Assembly (NCBI GenBank): GCA_037383845.1
Contig: JARRON010000043.1
Location: 1 to 19,388, forward strand
Direction of reading: 5' to 3'
Length of the DNA: 19,388 nt
From: JARRON01 sp037383845
Lineage (GTDB): Bacteria > Pseudomonadota > Gammaproteobacteria > Steroidobacterales > XN24
Within the stretch, counting starts at the first letter, position 1. Each line of letters begins with the position of its first letter. Shown piece by piece: positions 6,761 to 14,417 of the stretch. The translations under genes were made by a program, and so were the position numbers. Below the pieces are notes generated by a model, which saw nothing but the letters and a program-made list of their open reading frames with translations, had not been told where the DNA came from and searched no databases.

Positions 6761-7852
6761 TCAATCCGCCACGCAAGTTCCGCCTGCCAGCTGCCTGGCA
6801 AGCGCCCAGGCGACGTGTTCCCGGACCATCGGCGACGGATGGTCTCGCCTCGCCTCCAGGGCCCGGCGCGCCGCCGCCGACGGCGGGGCGTTGCCCAGGG
6901 CGACCGCGACGTTGCGCAGCCACCGGTCGTGGCCGATCCGCCGGATGGCCGAGCCTTCCGTGCGCGCCAGGAATTCCGCCTCGCTCCAGCCCATGAGCTC
7001 CGCCAGCGCCGGCGCGTCCAGTCCCTGCCGGGGTGCGAAGTCCGCTTCCCGCGCAAGCCGCGCGTACCGGTTCCAGGGGCAGACCAGCTGGCAGTCGTCG
7101 CAGCCGTAGATGCGATTGCCCATGGCCGGCCTCAGGCGTTCCGGGATGCTGCCGGGGTGCTCGATGGTCAGGTAGGAAATACACAGCCGGGCGTCGAGCT
7201 CGTACGGGGCAACGATGGCCCCGGTGGGGCAGGCCTCGATGCAGGCGACACAGCTGCCGCAATGGGGCGTCACGGGGTCGTCCGTCGGCAGGGGCAGGTC
7301 GGTGTATATCTCGCCGAGGAAGAACCAGCTGCCGGCGTGCCGCGAGAGCAGGTTGGTGTGCTTGCCGATCCATCCCAGCCCGGCGTCCCGGGCGATGGCC
7401 TTCTCCAGGACCGGGGCGCTGTCCGTGAATACCCGGTAGCCGAACTCACCGACCACGCCGGCGATCCGGTCTGCCAGCTTCTGCAGCCTCGAGCGCATCA
7501 CCTTGTGGTAGTCGCGGCCCAGCGCGTAGCGTGACACGTAGCCTGTCTCCGGGTCGTTCAGCACCTGCCAGGCGTCGGCAGCGCCGGGGGGCAGGTAGTC
7601 CATGCGCGCCGAGATGACGGTCACGGTCCCGGGGACGAGTTCCGCCGGGCGGCTGCGCCGCGTACCGTGCCGGGCCATCCAGCTCATCTCGCCGTGTCGG
7701 CCCAGGGCAAGCCAGCGCTTCAGCCACGCCTCGTCGCCGGCCAGGGTGACCCGGGCGATCCCGACCGCGCCGAAGCCCAGTGTGTCTGCCCAGGCCCGGA
7801 TGCGGGCGGTCAGTTCGTCGGGGGAAGGGGCTTCTGCAGGGGTTGCGGGCAT
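6761..7852 (-). CDS. queG: Epoxyqueuosine reductase (QueG)
   Basis: QueG catalyses the last step of queuosine synthesis, reducing epoxyqueuosine to queuosine in tRNA anticodons; the family uses cobalamin and two [4Fe-4S] clusters. The 363-residue protein carries FTDSAPVLEKAIARDAGLGWIGKHTNLL with the likely catalytic D144. Two ferredoxin-type cysteine sets follow: HCGSCVACIEACPTG (C198, C201, C204, C208), then C224 in LCISYL with YGCDDCQLVCPWN (C251, C254, C258). The C-terminal 60 residues are helical and HEAT-like (RWLRNVAVALGN, PMVREHVAWAL), as in QueG. The ATG at 7852 lies 38 bp from divergent nnrD, matching the yjeS/yjeF arrangement. Its presence implies that the cell makes queuosine and obtains B12. 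Confidence 0.96.
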   Translation of the reverse strand: MPATPAEAPSPDELTARIRAWADTLGFGAVGIARVTLAGDEAWLKRWLALGRHGEMSWMARHGTRRSRPAELVPGTVTVISARMDYLPPGAADAWQVLNDPETGYVSRYALGRDYHKVMRSRLQKLADRIAGVVGEFGYRVFTDSAPVLEKAIARDAGLGWIGKHTNLLSRHAGSWFFLGEIYTDLPLPTDDPVTPHCGSCVACIEACPTGAIVAPYELDARLCISYLTIEHPGSIPERLRPAMGNRIYGCDDCQLVCPWNRYARLAREADFAPRQGLDAPALAELMGWSEAEFLARTEGSAIRRIGHDRWLRNVAVALGNAPPSAAARRALEARRDHPSPMVREHVAWALARQLAGGTCVAD

Positions 7853-7875
7853 GAGACGGTGTCCGGTTCCCGGCC

Positions 7876-7883
7876 AGTATAAT
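7876..7883. promoter_or_regulatory. Overlapping two-way -10 element between queG and nnrD
   Basis: AGTATAAT reads as a perfect -10 box TATAAT on the plus strand (7878-7883). On the minus strand the same bases contain TATACT (complement of 7876-7881). The plus-strand start would fall near 7890 and the minus-strand start near 7869. No clear -35 is visible for either direction. Confidence 0.55.
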
Positions 7884-7890
7884 CGCCGCC

Positions 7891-9390
7891 ATGACCATGC
7901 TGCCCAGGGAACTTTGGACCGCGGCCCAGGTGAGGGAACTCGACCGGCGGGCCATCGAGGATCGGGGCATACCGGGGTACACGCTCATGCAGAGGGCGGC
8001 GTCGGCAGCCTTCACCATGCTCGAGAGCCGCTGGCCCGCGGCCCGTCGCGTGACCGTGCTCTGCGGAGCCGGGAACAACGCCGGCGACGGTTATGTCATC
8101 GCCCGTCTCGCCCGCCAGGCGGGAATGGAAGTGGACGTGGCGGCCCTGGTGTCTCCCGACCGGCTGTCCGGCGACGCGGCCAAGGCCTGTGCGGATTTCG
8201 TCGCCGACGGCGGCCGCTGGGAATCCTGGTCCGGCGGCCTGCCGGGCGCCGGCCCCGTCGTGGACGCCATGCTCGGCACGGGGCTGGACCGCCCCCTGGA
8301 GGGCGTGTTCGGTGAAGCGGCACAGGCCGTCGCCGAAAGCGGCAGGCCCGTGCTGGCCGTCGATATTCCCACCGGGCTGCACGCGGACACGGGAAGGGTC
8401 ATGGGCGCGGTGGTGCCCGCCCAGGTCACCGCCACGTTCATCGGCCTCAAGCTCGGCCTGTTCACCGGACGCGGCCCGGCTGTGGCCGGCCGAATCGGCT
8501 ACGCCGATCTGGGGGTTCCCGAAGACCTGGCCGCGGGCATGGAGCCGGCCGCGCTGCGGGGAGAGCCGACGGAGCTCGGGCTGTGGCTCGCGCCCCGGAC
8601 CCGTGACGCCCACAAGGGCGCTTTCGGACACGTGCTCGTGGTCGGCGGAGAAGAGGGCATGGGCGGGGCCGCGCGGATGGCCGCGGAGGCGGCGCTTCGA
8701 GCCGGCGCCGGCCTGGTCTCCGTGGCGACGCGGCCGGTGCATGTCCCGGCGGTGCTGGCCGCTCGTCCCGAGGTGATGTGCAGGGGGCTGGACGATCCGG
8801 ACGCGCTGGCGCCGCTGCTGGACCGGGCGACGGTCCTGGCCCTGGGCCCGGGGCTGGGCCGGAGCGACTGGTCACGCGCCCTGTACCGGAAGGCCGCGGC
8901 CGCCGGGCTGCCCACGGTCCTGGACGCTGACGGCCTGAACCTGCTGGCCGAGGACGCGGACCGGCGCGACGACCGGGTGATCACGCCCCATCCCGGGGAG
9001 GCGGCCCGCCTGCTGGGGATCGACACGACGGAGGTGCAGGCCGACCGGCCAGCGGCCGCCAGGGCCCTGGCGCAGCGTTTCGGCGGCGTGGCGGTGCTGA
9101 AGGGCGCCGGGACCGTTGTCGCGCGGGAGGAGGGGCCGCTGTGGATCTGCGACCGGGGCAACCCCGGCATGGCCTCCGGGGGCATGGGAGACGTGCTGAC
9201 CGGCGTGATCGCCGGGCTCGCGGCCCAGCTGGGCGACCTGCACACTGCCGCCAGGCTCGGCGTGCTGGCCCACGCGCTGGCGGCGGATGATGCCGCCTCC
9301 GCCGGCGGGGAGCGGGGCCTGGCGGCCGGCGACGTCCTGGACCGGCTGCGGGCCTGGGTGAATCCGGGCGATGCGCATCGTCCTGCCTGA
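7891..9390 (+). CDS. nnrD: Bifunctional NAD(P)H-hydrate epimerase / ADP-dependent NAD(P)H-hydrate dehydratase
   Basis: This fused enzyme repairs hydrated, inactive NADH and NADPH: the N-terminal YjeF_N domain interconverts the R and S hydrates and the C-terminal kinase-fold domain dehydrates the S form using ADP. The 499 residues match the E. coli fused protein (about 515). Epimerase signs are LCGAGNNAGDGYVIARLA (57-74) and AVDIPTGLHADTG (156-168). The dehydratase domain shows HKGAFGHVLVVGGEEGMGGA (241-260), ALGPGLG, VLDADGLNLL (343-352), TPHPGEAARLLG, and the anionic loop NPGMASGGMGDVLTGVIAG (424-442). The ATG at 7891 is followed by a second ATG at 7897. The -10 box ends only 7 bp before the first, so the mRNA may be leaderless. 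tsaE overlaps its 3' end by 20 bp. Confidence 0.96.
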   Translation: MTMLPRELWTAAQVRELDRRAIEDRGIPGYTLMQRAASAAFTMLESRWPAARRVTVLCGAGNNAGDGYVIARLARQAGMEVDVAALVSPDRLSGDAAKACADFVADGGRWESWSGGLPGAGPVVDAMLGTGLDRPLEGVFGEAAQAVAESGRPVLAVDIPTGLHADTGRVMGAVVPAQVTATFIGLKLGLFTGRGPAVAGRIGYADLGVPEDLAAGMEPAALRGEPTELGLWLAPRTRDAHKGAFGHVLVVGGEEGMGGAARMAAEAALRAGAGLVSVATRPVHVPAVLAARPEVMCRGLDDPDALAPLLDRATVLALGPGLGRSDWSRALYRKAAAAGLPTVLDADGLNLLAEDADRRDDRVITPHPGEAARLLGIDTTEVQADRPAAARALAQRFGGVAVLKGAGTVVAREEGPLWICDRGNPGMASGGMGDVLTGVIAGLAAQLGDLHTAARLGVLAHALAADDAASAGGERGLAAGDVLDRLRAWVNPGDAHRPA

Positions 9391-9841
9391 CGCCGCGGCC
9401 ACCGAGCGGGCCGGCGCACGGCTGGCGGCGGCCCTCGCCGGCCTGCCCGGGCCCACCGTGATCGCGCTCCGCGGGCCCCTGGGGGCCGGCAAGACCACCC
9501 TGGCGAGGGGTCTGCTCCGGGGCCTGGGCCACGCCGGTCGCGTACGCAGCCCCACCTTCACCCTCCTGGAGCCCTATGACCTGGCCGATATCCAGGTTGC
9601 CCACCTGGATCTGTACCGGCTGTCCGATCCGTCCGAGCTGGACTTCCTCGGCCTGGCCGATCTGCTCGTGCCCGGCGCCGCGGTAGTAGTGGAATGGCCT
9701 GAGCGGGCCGGAGACCGCCTGCCGGCGCCGGACCTGACCCTGGCGCTCAACTACGATGGCGCCGGCCGCTGCCTCGAGGCCGAGGCGGGCACCGACGCCG
9801 GCCGCGCGCTTGCCGGCGCGCTCCGGTCTGCCTGCCAGTAG
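9371..9841 (+). CDS. tsaE: tRNA threonylcarbamoyladenosine biosynthesis ATPase TsaE
   Basis: TsaE is the small ATPase that, with TsaB and TsaD, drives the cycle adding threonylcarbamoyl to A37 of ANN-decoding tRNAs. The 156-residue protein has the Walker A loop GPLGAGKTT (35-43), RSPTFTLLEPY (59-69), HLDLYRLSDPSELDFLGL (78-95) and VVEWPERAGDRLP (106-118), all diagnostic. The ATG at 9371 lies inside nnrD (20-bp overlap), so the two are coupled. TsaB and TsaD are not in this window. A short perfect inverted repeat, CCCTT/AAGGG (9845-9849 and 9854-9858), begins four bases after the stop codon, at the start of a low-GC stretch before the amidase gene. Confidence 0.96.
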   Translation: MRIVLPDAAATERAGARLAAALAGLPGPTVIALRGPLGAGKTTLARGLLRGLGHAGRVRSPTFTLLEPYDLADIQVAHLDLYRLSDPSELDFLGLADLLVPGAAVVVEWPERAGDRLPAPDLTLALNYDGAGRCLEAEAGTDAGRALAGALRSACQ

Positions 9842-9844
9842 GAC

Positions 9845-9858
9845 CCCTTTACCAAGGG
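9845..9858 (+). repeat. Small inverted repeat after tsaE
   Basis: CCCTT and AAGGG form a 5-bp stem with a 4-base loop directly downstream of the tsaE stop. No T-run follows. It may be a weak pause or an mRNA-stability element rather than a terminator; chance cannot be excluded at this length. Confidence 0.25.
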
Positions 9859-9917
9859 TAGTAAGTATCCTCCGCAGTCCATTGTTTTCTTGGGGATATT
9901 GCATCCTCGAGCGGGTT

Positions 9918-11264
9918 ATGTTTAAAGTCGCTTCCCGGAAAGTTTCCAAACTCGCGGAAATGGTGAGGAAATTCGCAATCGGGCTCCTGCCCCTGCTGCT
10001 CCTGGCGGCGTTTTCGGCCCGGGCTGACGTCCAGGTAGAGGACGTGCGCCTCTGGGCCGGCCCGCAGCACACGCGGGTGGTCCTCGATCTCACCCGTCCC
10101 CTGCAGCACCGCTTGTTCACCCTCGAGAACCCCGGTCGCGTGGTGGTGGATCTCAAGCCCGCGCGGATCGACCTCGCCCGGGTCCGCCTCCCCGACGGCT
10201 CCGGGCTGGTACGGCAGGTCCGCAGCGCCAACCGGGGCAACGGCGAGGTGAGGGTCGTCCTGGACCTGGCCGGCGCCGCGAAAACCCGAAGTTTCCTGGT
10301 GGCGCCGGAAGGGCGCTACGGCCACCGGCTGGTAATCGAGCTCGAATCTCCCGGGCGGCCCGATCCGGTCGTCAAGATGGACGGCGACGGCGCACGGGAC
10401 CTGGTGATTGCGGTGGACGCCGGACACGGGGGCGAGGATCCGGGCGCCATCGGCAAGCACGGCACCCGGGAGAAAGACGTTGTTCTCGCCGTCGCCCGGC
10501 AGCTCGCCGCAAAGATCGATGCCGAGCCCGGCATGCGCGCCATCCTCGTCCGGGACGGCGACTACTTCATGCGCCACCGGGACCGCATGGAGAAGGCGCG
10601 GCGCAACCGGGCGGACCTGTTCATCTCGGTCCACGCGGACGCCTTCAGGAATCGGCGGGCACGGGGCTCGTCGGTGTACGTGCTGTCCCAGAAGGGGGCG
10701 ACCGACGAGGCGGCGCGCTGGCTGGCGGAGCGGGAAAACGCGGCCGACCTGGTGGGCGGCGTCAGCCTGGACGACAAGGACGGCATGCTGGCGTCGGTGC
10801 TGCTGGACCTGTCCCAGAATGCTTCCATCGGCGCCAGCCTGGACGTGGGCGATCACGTGTTGTCGCGCCTGGGCAGCGTCGGGCGTCTGCACAAGTCCTC
10901 GGTCCAGCAGGCCGGTTTCCTGGTCCTGAAGTCCCCGGACATCCCCTCCATCCTGGTGGAGACGGCCTTCATCTCCAATCCCGAGGAAGAGCAGCTCCTG
11001 CGCTCGTCCCGGCACCAGGCCCGGCTGGCGTCCGCGGTGCTGGACGGTGTGCGGGCCTACTTCCACGCCAATCCCCCGCCCGGCACCTGGGTGGCTCACA
11101 ACGTCGATCAGCGCCCGCGCGAGTACGTGATCGCGCGCGGGGATACTCTCTCCGCCATCGCCAGCCGGTACGACGTGCCCGTGCCGGCGCTGCGTCGGTA
11201 CAACGGGCTGAGCGGCGACCGCATCCGGGTCGGCCAGGTGCTGCGCATTCCCAGCGGCAGCTGA
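9918..11264 (+). CDS. N-acetylmuramoyl-L-alanine amidase, AMIN + Amidase_3 + LysM (AmiB/AmiC type)
   Basis: A periplasmic zinc amidase that removes peptide stems from glycan strands during daughter-cell separation. From the ATG at 9918 it has 448 residues. The hydrophobic signal core is FAIGLLPLLLLAAFSARA (19-36). An ATG at 9960 would give a more ordinary signal peptide (MVRKFAIG...) and is a real alternative, since codons 2-14 are unusually AT-rich for this genome. The AMIN domain spans about 37-142. The Amidase_3 domain (about 162-375) has zinc ligands H170 (DAGHGG), E185 (GTREKD) and H239 (SVHADA), with catalytic E348 in ILVETAFISN. The insert near 285-315 (DGMLASVLLDLSQNASI) matches the regulatory helix that EnvC/NlpD-type activators relieve. 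A LysM domain (402-445, YVIARGDTLSAIASRYDVP) anchors it to peptidoglycan. The gene sits in the tsaE-mutL interval where E. coli has amiB. Confidence 0.93.
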   Translation: MFKVASRKVSKLAEMVRKFAIGLLPLLLLAAFSARADVQVEDVRLWAGPQHTRVVLDLTRPLQHRLFTLENPGRVVVDLKPARIDLARVRLPDGSGLVRQVRSANRGNGEVRVVLDLAGAAKTRSFLVAPEGRYGHRLVIELESPGRPDPVVKMDGDGARDLVIAVDAGHGGEDPGAIGKHGTREKDVVLAVARQLAAKIDAEPGMRAILVRDGDYFMRHRDRMEKARRNRADLFISVHADAFRNRRARGSSVYVLSQKGATDEAARWLAERENAADLVGGVSLDDKDGMLASVLLDLSQNASIGASLDVGDHVLSRLGSVGRLHKSSVQQAGFLVLKSPDIPSILVETAFISNPEEEQLLRSSRHQARLASAVLDGVRAYFHANPPPGTWVAHNVDQRPREYVIARGDTLSAIASRYDVPVPALRRYNGLSGDRIRVGQVLRIPSGS

Positions 11265-11321
11265 GCCGCCGTTCCCCGCCGGCGACGCAGCCCCGGGTCA
11301 TCCGTTATCCTTGTCGGCTTC

Positions 11322-13097
11322 ATGCCGATCCGTACGCTTCCCGCCCAGCTCGTCAACCAGATCGCCGCCGGCGAGGTGGTGGAGCGCCCCGCGTCCGTGG
11401 TCAAGGAGCTGGTGGAAAACAGCCTCGACGCCGGGGCCCGCCGGATCGAGCTCGACGTGGAGGGCGGGGGCCTGGCCCTGTGCCGGGTGCGTGACGACGG
11501 GGGCGGCATGGAGCCGGCGGAACTGCCCCTCGCCCTGGCCCGCCACGCCACCAGCAAGATCGGCAGCCTGGACGACCTGGAGCGGGTGGCCACCCTGGGC
11601 TTCCGCGGCGAGGCGCTGCCGAGCATCGCCTCGGTGTCCCGGCTCCAGCTGGCCTCCCGGAGCCGGTCCGGTGATTCCGGCTGGGTCGTGGAGGCCGAAG
11701 ACGGACGGATCAGCGATCCCGCCCCGGCGGCCCATCCGGAAGGCACGACGGTGTCGGTGCGGGACCTGTTCTACAACACGCCCGCCCGCCGCCGCTTCAT
11801 GCGCAGCGAGCGGACCGAGTTCGGTCACGTCGACCGGGTGGCGCGCCGGCTGGCGCTGTCCCGCTTCGACGTTGCGTTCCGTCTGTCCCACCAGGGCCGG
11901 GCGGTATTCGACCTGCGTCCGGCGGCGACGGCGACGGACCGGCTGAAGCGGGTGGGGCAGGTCTGCGGGGAAGCCTTCGCGGGCCACGCCCTGGAGGTCG
12001 GGCACGAGGCTTCCGGTCTCGTCCTGAGGGGCTGGATCGGGCTGCCCACGTTCTCCCGGTCCCAGCCGGACCTCCAGTACTTCTTCGTGAACGGGCGGAT
12101 GATCCGGGACCGTGTCGTGACCCACGCCCTGCGCCAGGCCTACGCCGACGTGCTCTTCCACGGCCGGCACCCTGCGTACGTCCTGTACCTGGAGATGGAC
12201 CCGGCCCAGGTGGATGTCAACGCCCACCCGACCAAGCACGAGGTTCGCTTCCGGGATGCCCGGAGCGTCCACGGTTTCCTCTTCAAAACCGTCGAGCGGG
12301 CGCTGGCGGGCACCCGGCCTGCCCCCGATGCGCAGACGCCGGCCCCGGCCCCGCCCCGGTTCCCCGGCGAGCGGACCCTCTCCGGCGTCCAGGGCTCGAT
12401 GGGACTGGGCGTGGCCGAGGCGCCCCCGTCCCGGCCGCAGGGGCGGCCGACGCCCGGCTTTGCCCACGCCCACGACTTCCAGCGGCCGGACACCCCGCCC
12501 GCGCAGGGAGACACCCCGCCGCTGGGTTTCGCCCTGGCGCAGCTGGGCGGCATCTACATCCTGGCCCAGAACGCCGACGGCCTCGTGATCGTGGACATGC
12601 ACGCGGCCCACGAGCGCGTGCTGTACGAGCGGCTCAAGGGGGAGCTGGCCGGGAAAGGCCTGCCCTCCCAGCCGCTGCTCGTGCCGCTGAGCCTGCGGGT
12701 ATCGTCGGCGGAGGCCGACGCGGCAGAGGAGGCGGCGGACCAGCTCGGCCGGGTGGGCTTCGAGATCCAGCGCCGCGGGCCGGACGTCCTGGTGGTGCGG
12801 CAGGTGCCCGCTCTTCTCGCCCAGGCCGACGTGGAAGCCCTGGTGCGGGACGTGCTCAGTGACCTGCTCGACAGCGGCGAGAGCCGCCGGGTGGAGGAGC
12901 GGGTCAACGAGCTGCTGGCGACCATGGCCTGCCACGGCTCCGTGCGCGCCAACCGGCAGCTGACGGTGGCCGAGATGAACGCGCTGCTGCGGGACATGGA
13001 GCGCACCGAGCGGGCGGACCAGTGCAATCACGGCCGGCCGACCTGGACGCGACTCAGCCTCCCGGAGCTGGACAAGCTTTTCCTGCGTGGCCGCTGA
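11322..13097 (+). CDS. mutL: DNA mismatch repair protein MutL
   Basis: MutL is the ATP-dependent matchmaker that links MutS mismatch recognition to strand incision. The 591-residue protein has the GHKL ATPase domain: E29 and N33 in KELVENSLDAGA, RDDGGGM, RHATSKI, TLGFRGEALPSIASV, and GTTVSVRDLFYNTPARRRF. A Pro/Ala-rich linker (about 325-395) leads to the C-terminal dimerisation domain. That domain contains DMHAAHERVLYE (425-436), ACHGSVRA (from 536) and CNHGRP (568-573), which resemble the metal-binding endonuclease motifs of MutL from organisms without Dam/MutH and are absent from E. coli MutL. The ATG at 11322 has no strong ribosome binding site; a poor -10-like TATCCT lies at 11306-11311. 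miaA overlaps the end by 11 bp. Confidence 0.97.
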   Translation: MPIRTLPAQLVNQIAAGEVVERPASVVKELVENSLDAGARRIELDVEGGGLALCRVRDDGGGMEPAELPLALARHATSKIGSLDDLERVATLGFRGEALPSIASVSRLQLASRSRSGDSGWVVEAEDGRISDPAPAAHPEGTTVSVRDLFYNTPARRRFMRSERTEFGHVDRVARRLALSRFDVAFRLSHQGRAVFDLRPAATATDRLKRVGQVCGEAFAGHALEVGHEASGLVLRGWIGLPTFSRSQPDLQYFFVNGRMIRDRVVTHALRQAYADVLFHGRHPAYVLYLEMDPAQVDVNAHPTKHEVRFRDARSVHGFLFKTVERALAGTRPAPDAQTPAPAPPRFPGERTLSGVQGSMGLGVAEAPPSRPQGRPTPGFAHAHDFQRPDTPPAQGDTPPLGFALAQLGGIYILAQNADGLVIVDMHAAHERVLYERLKGELAGKGLPSQPLLVPLSLRVSSAEADAAEEAADQLGRVGFEIQRRGPDVLVVRQVPALLAQADVEALVRDVLSDLLDSGESRRVEERVNELLATMACHGSVRANRQLTVAEMNALLRDMERTERADQCNHGRPTWTRLSLPELDKLFLRGR

Positions 13098-14052
13098 GCC
13101 CGCCGCCGGGGGAATGCGCGCCGTCTGCCTGATGGGGCCCACGGCCTCGGGCAAGACGGACTATGCCCTGGCCCTGGCGAAACACCTGCCCGCAGAAATC
13201 GTGAGCGTGGACTCAGCGCTGGTGTACCGGCACATGGACATCGGCACCGCCAAGCCTGACCCTGGAGCCAGAGGCACCGTTCCCCATCACCTGATCGACG
13301 TCGCCGACCCCGCGGAACCCTATTCCGCGGGTCGTTTCCGGGAGGACGCCCTGGCTGCCATGGAGGCCATCCGCGGCCGGGGCCGGATACCCCTGCTGGT
13401 CGGCGGCACCATGCTCTATTTCCGGGCGCTTCAGCAGGGTCTGGCGAGACTGCCGCCCGCGGACGAAGCCACCCGCCGGCGTATCGAGGATCAGGCCCGC
13501 GTACGGGGCTGGCCCGCCATGCACCGGGAGCTGGAAAAGGTGGATCCGGAGGCCGCGGCGCGGATCCGCCCCACCGACGGCCAGCGCATCCAGCGGGCCC
13601 TGGAGGTCTGGGAACTCACGGGATGCCCCCTGACCCGGCTCCAGCGGGCCGGGACTGCCCCGTCCGCCTGGGCGTTCCTGAAGCTCGCCATGGCGGGGAC
13701 GGACCGGCCGCAGCTGCACCGGGCGATCGAAGAACGCTTCGACGCCATGCTGGCCGCCGGCCTGGAGGCGGAGGTCCGGAGGCTCCACGCCCGCGGTGAC
13801 CTGGGGCCCCAGCTGCCCTCCGTGCGAGCCGTGGGATACCGGCAGCTGTGGGGCTGGCTGGAGGGCGAATACGACCGGGAGGAGGCGATCCGCCGGGCGG
13901 TGACCGCCACCCGGCGGCTGGCCAAGCGACAGATGACCTGGCTGCGCAGCGAGCCGTCCCTGGAGTGGCTGCCGGATCCGCCGCCGGAACCGGCCGTCCT
14001 GGCAGGCCGGATCGCCCGCTGGGCGGGCATTTCAGCCGGCCGCGTGTGTTAG
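13087..14052 (+). CDS. miaA: tRNA dimethylallyltransferase (MiaA)
   Basis: MiaA transfers a dimethylallyl group to N6 of A37 in tRNAs reading UNN codons, the first step toward ms2i6A. The product from the GTG at 13087 has 321 residues (E. coli 316). It shows the P-loop GPTASGKT (17-24), SVDSALVYRHMDIGTAKP (40-57), PHHLIDVADP, LLVGGTMLYFRAL, DGQRIQRALEVWELTG, VRAVGYRQLW, and AKRQMTWLR near the end. The GTG lies inside mutL (11-bp overlap). An ATG at 13114, directly after a GGGGGA run, is an alternative start that still precedes the P-loop. An extended -10 element for hfq overlaps its stop codon. mutL-miaA-hfq is a conserved gammaproteobacterial order. Confidence 0.97.
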   Translation: MAAEPAAGGMRAVCLMGPTASGKTDYALALAKHLPAEIVSVDSALVYRHMDIGTAKPDPGARGTVPHHLIDVADPAEPYSAGRFREDALAAMEAIRGRGRIPLLVGGTMLYFRALQQGLARLPPADEATRRRIEDQARVRGWPAMHRELEKVDPEAAARIRPTDGQRIQRALEVWELTGCPLTRLQRAGTAPSAWAFLKLAMAGTDRPQLHRAIEERFDAMLAAGLEAEVRRLHARGDLGPQLPSVRAVGYRQLWGWLEGEYDREEAIRRAVTATRRLAKRQMTWLRSEPSLEWLPDPPPEPAVLAGRIARWAGISAGRVC

Positions 14053-14055
14053 ACT
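14047..14055 (+). promoter_or_regulatory. Extended -10 promoter element for hfq
   Basis: TGTTAGACT overlaps the miaA stop codon and has the same TGn-TAGACT form as the pcnB element. No convincing -35 is seen. It would give hfq a leader of about 90 bases and allow hfq-hflX expression apart from miaA. Confidence 0.5.
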
Positions 14056-14150
14056 AGGTCTTTCCGGTGCCAGTGCGGGGGATCGAGCCTGCCCGGGGAC
14101 AAGGACGCACTCCAACAAGAACAGCCGATCCCGAACGGAGAGCTACATTC

Positions 14151-14396
14151 ATGGCCAGAGGACAGTCGCTGCAGGATCCTTTCCTGAACGCCTTGCGCAA
14201 GGAGCGGATCCCCGTGTCCATCTACCTCGTCAACGGCATCAAGCTGCAGGGCCAGATCGAGTCCTTCGACCAGTTCGTGGTGTTGCTGAAAAACAGCGTC
14301 AGCCAGATGGTCTACAAGCACGCCATTTCCACGGTCGTCCCGTCGCGCAATGTCCGCCTGTCCCTGGGGGACGAGGCGGAGGGCGGAGAGAGCTAA
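14151..14396 (+). CDS. hfq: RNA chaperone Hfq
   Basis: Hfq is the hexameric Sm-like protein that pairs small RNAs with mRNAs. The protein is 81 residues, beginning MARGQSLQDPFLNALRKER as expected. The frame is open upstream to 14067, but those residues are not Hfq, and GGAG at 14137-14140 supports the ATG at 14151. The Sm1 region (VSIYLVNGIKLQGQIESFDQFVVLLKN) and the Sm2 motif YKHAISTVVPSR are intact. Q8, D9 and Y55-K56-H57 of the proximal RNA site are present. The rim patch reads R16-K17-R19. The tail is short and acidic (SLGDEAEGGES), unlike the longer, histidine-containing E. coli tail. hflX follows after 21 bp. Confidence 0.98.
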   Translation: MARGQSLQDPFLNALRKERIPVSIYLVNGIKLQGQIESFDQFVVLLKNSVSQMVYKHAISTVVPSRNVRLSLGDEAEGGES

Positions 14397-14405
14397 AGGG
14401 CAGCC

Positions 14406-14413
14406 GGGAGGGA
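14406..14413 (+). promoter_or_regulatory. Ribosome binding site fixing the hflX TTG start
   Basis: GGGAGGGA is a strong Shine-Dalgarno match ending a few bases before the TTG at 14418. The resulting N-terminus, MFERPRHGE, aligns with known HflX N-termini (MFDRYDAGE in E. coli), so the TTG is accepted as the start codon. Confidence 0.7.
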
Positions 14414-14417
14414 TTGC

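Noticed and set aside
9890..9905. Possible sigma54 promoter (TTGGGGATATTGCAT) before the amidase
   Set aside because: The GG to GC distance is too short for the -24/-12 spacing of sigma54 promoters.
11306..11311. TATCCT as a -10 box for mutL
   Set aside because: No matching -35 and only a partial -10; mutL may simply be read through from the amidase gene.
11298..13154. 618-residue minus-strand open frame antisense to mutL
   Set aside because: The sense strand is an unambiguous MutL; the antisense product has no recognisable motif and no ribosome binding site.
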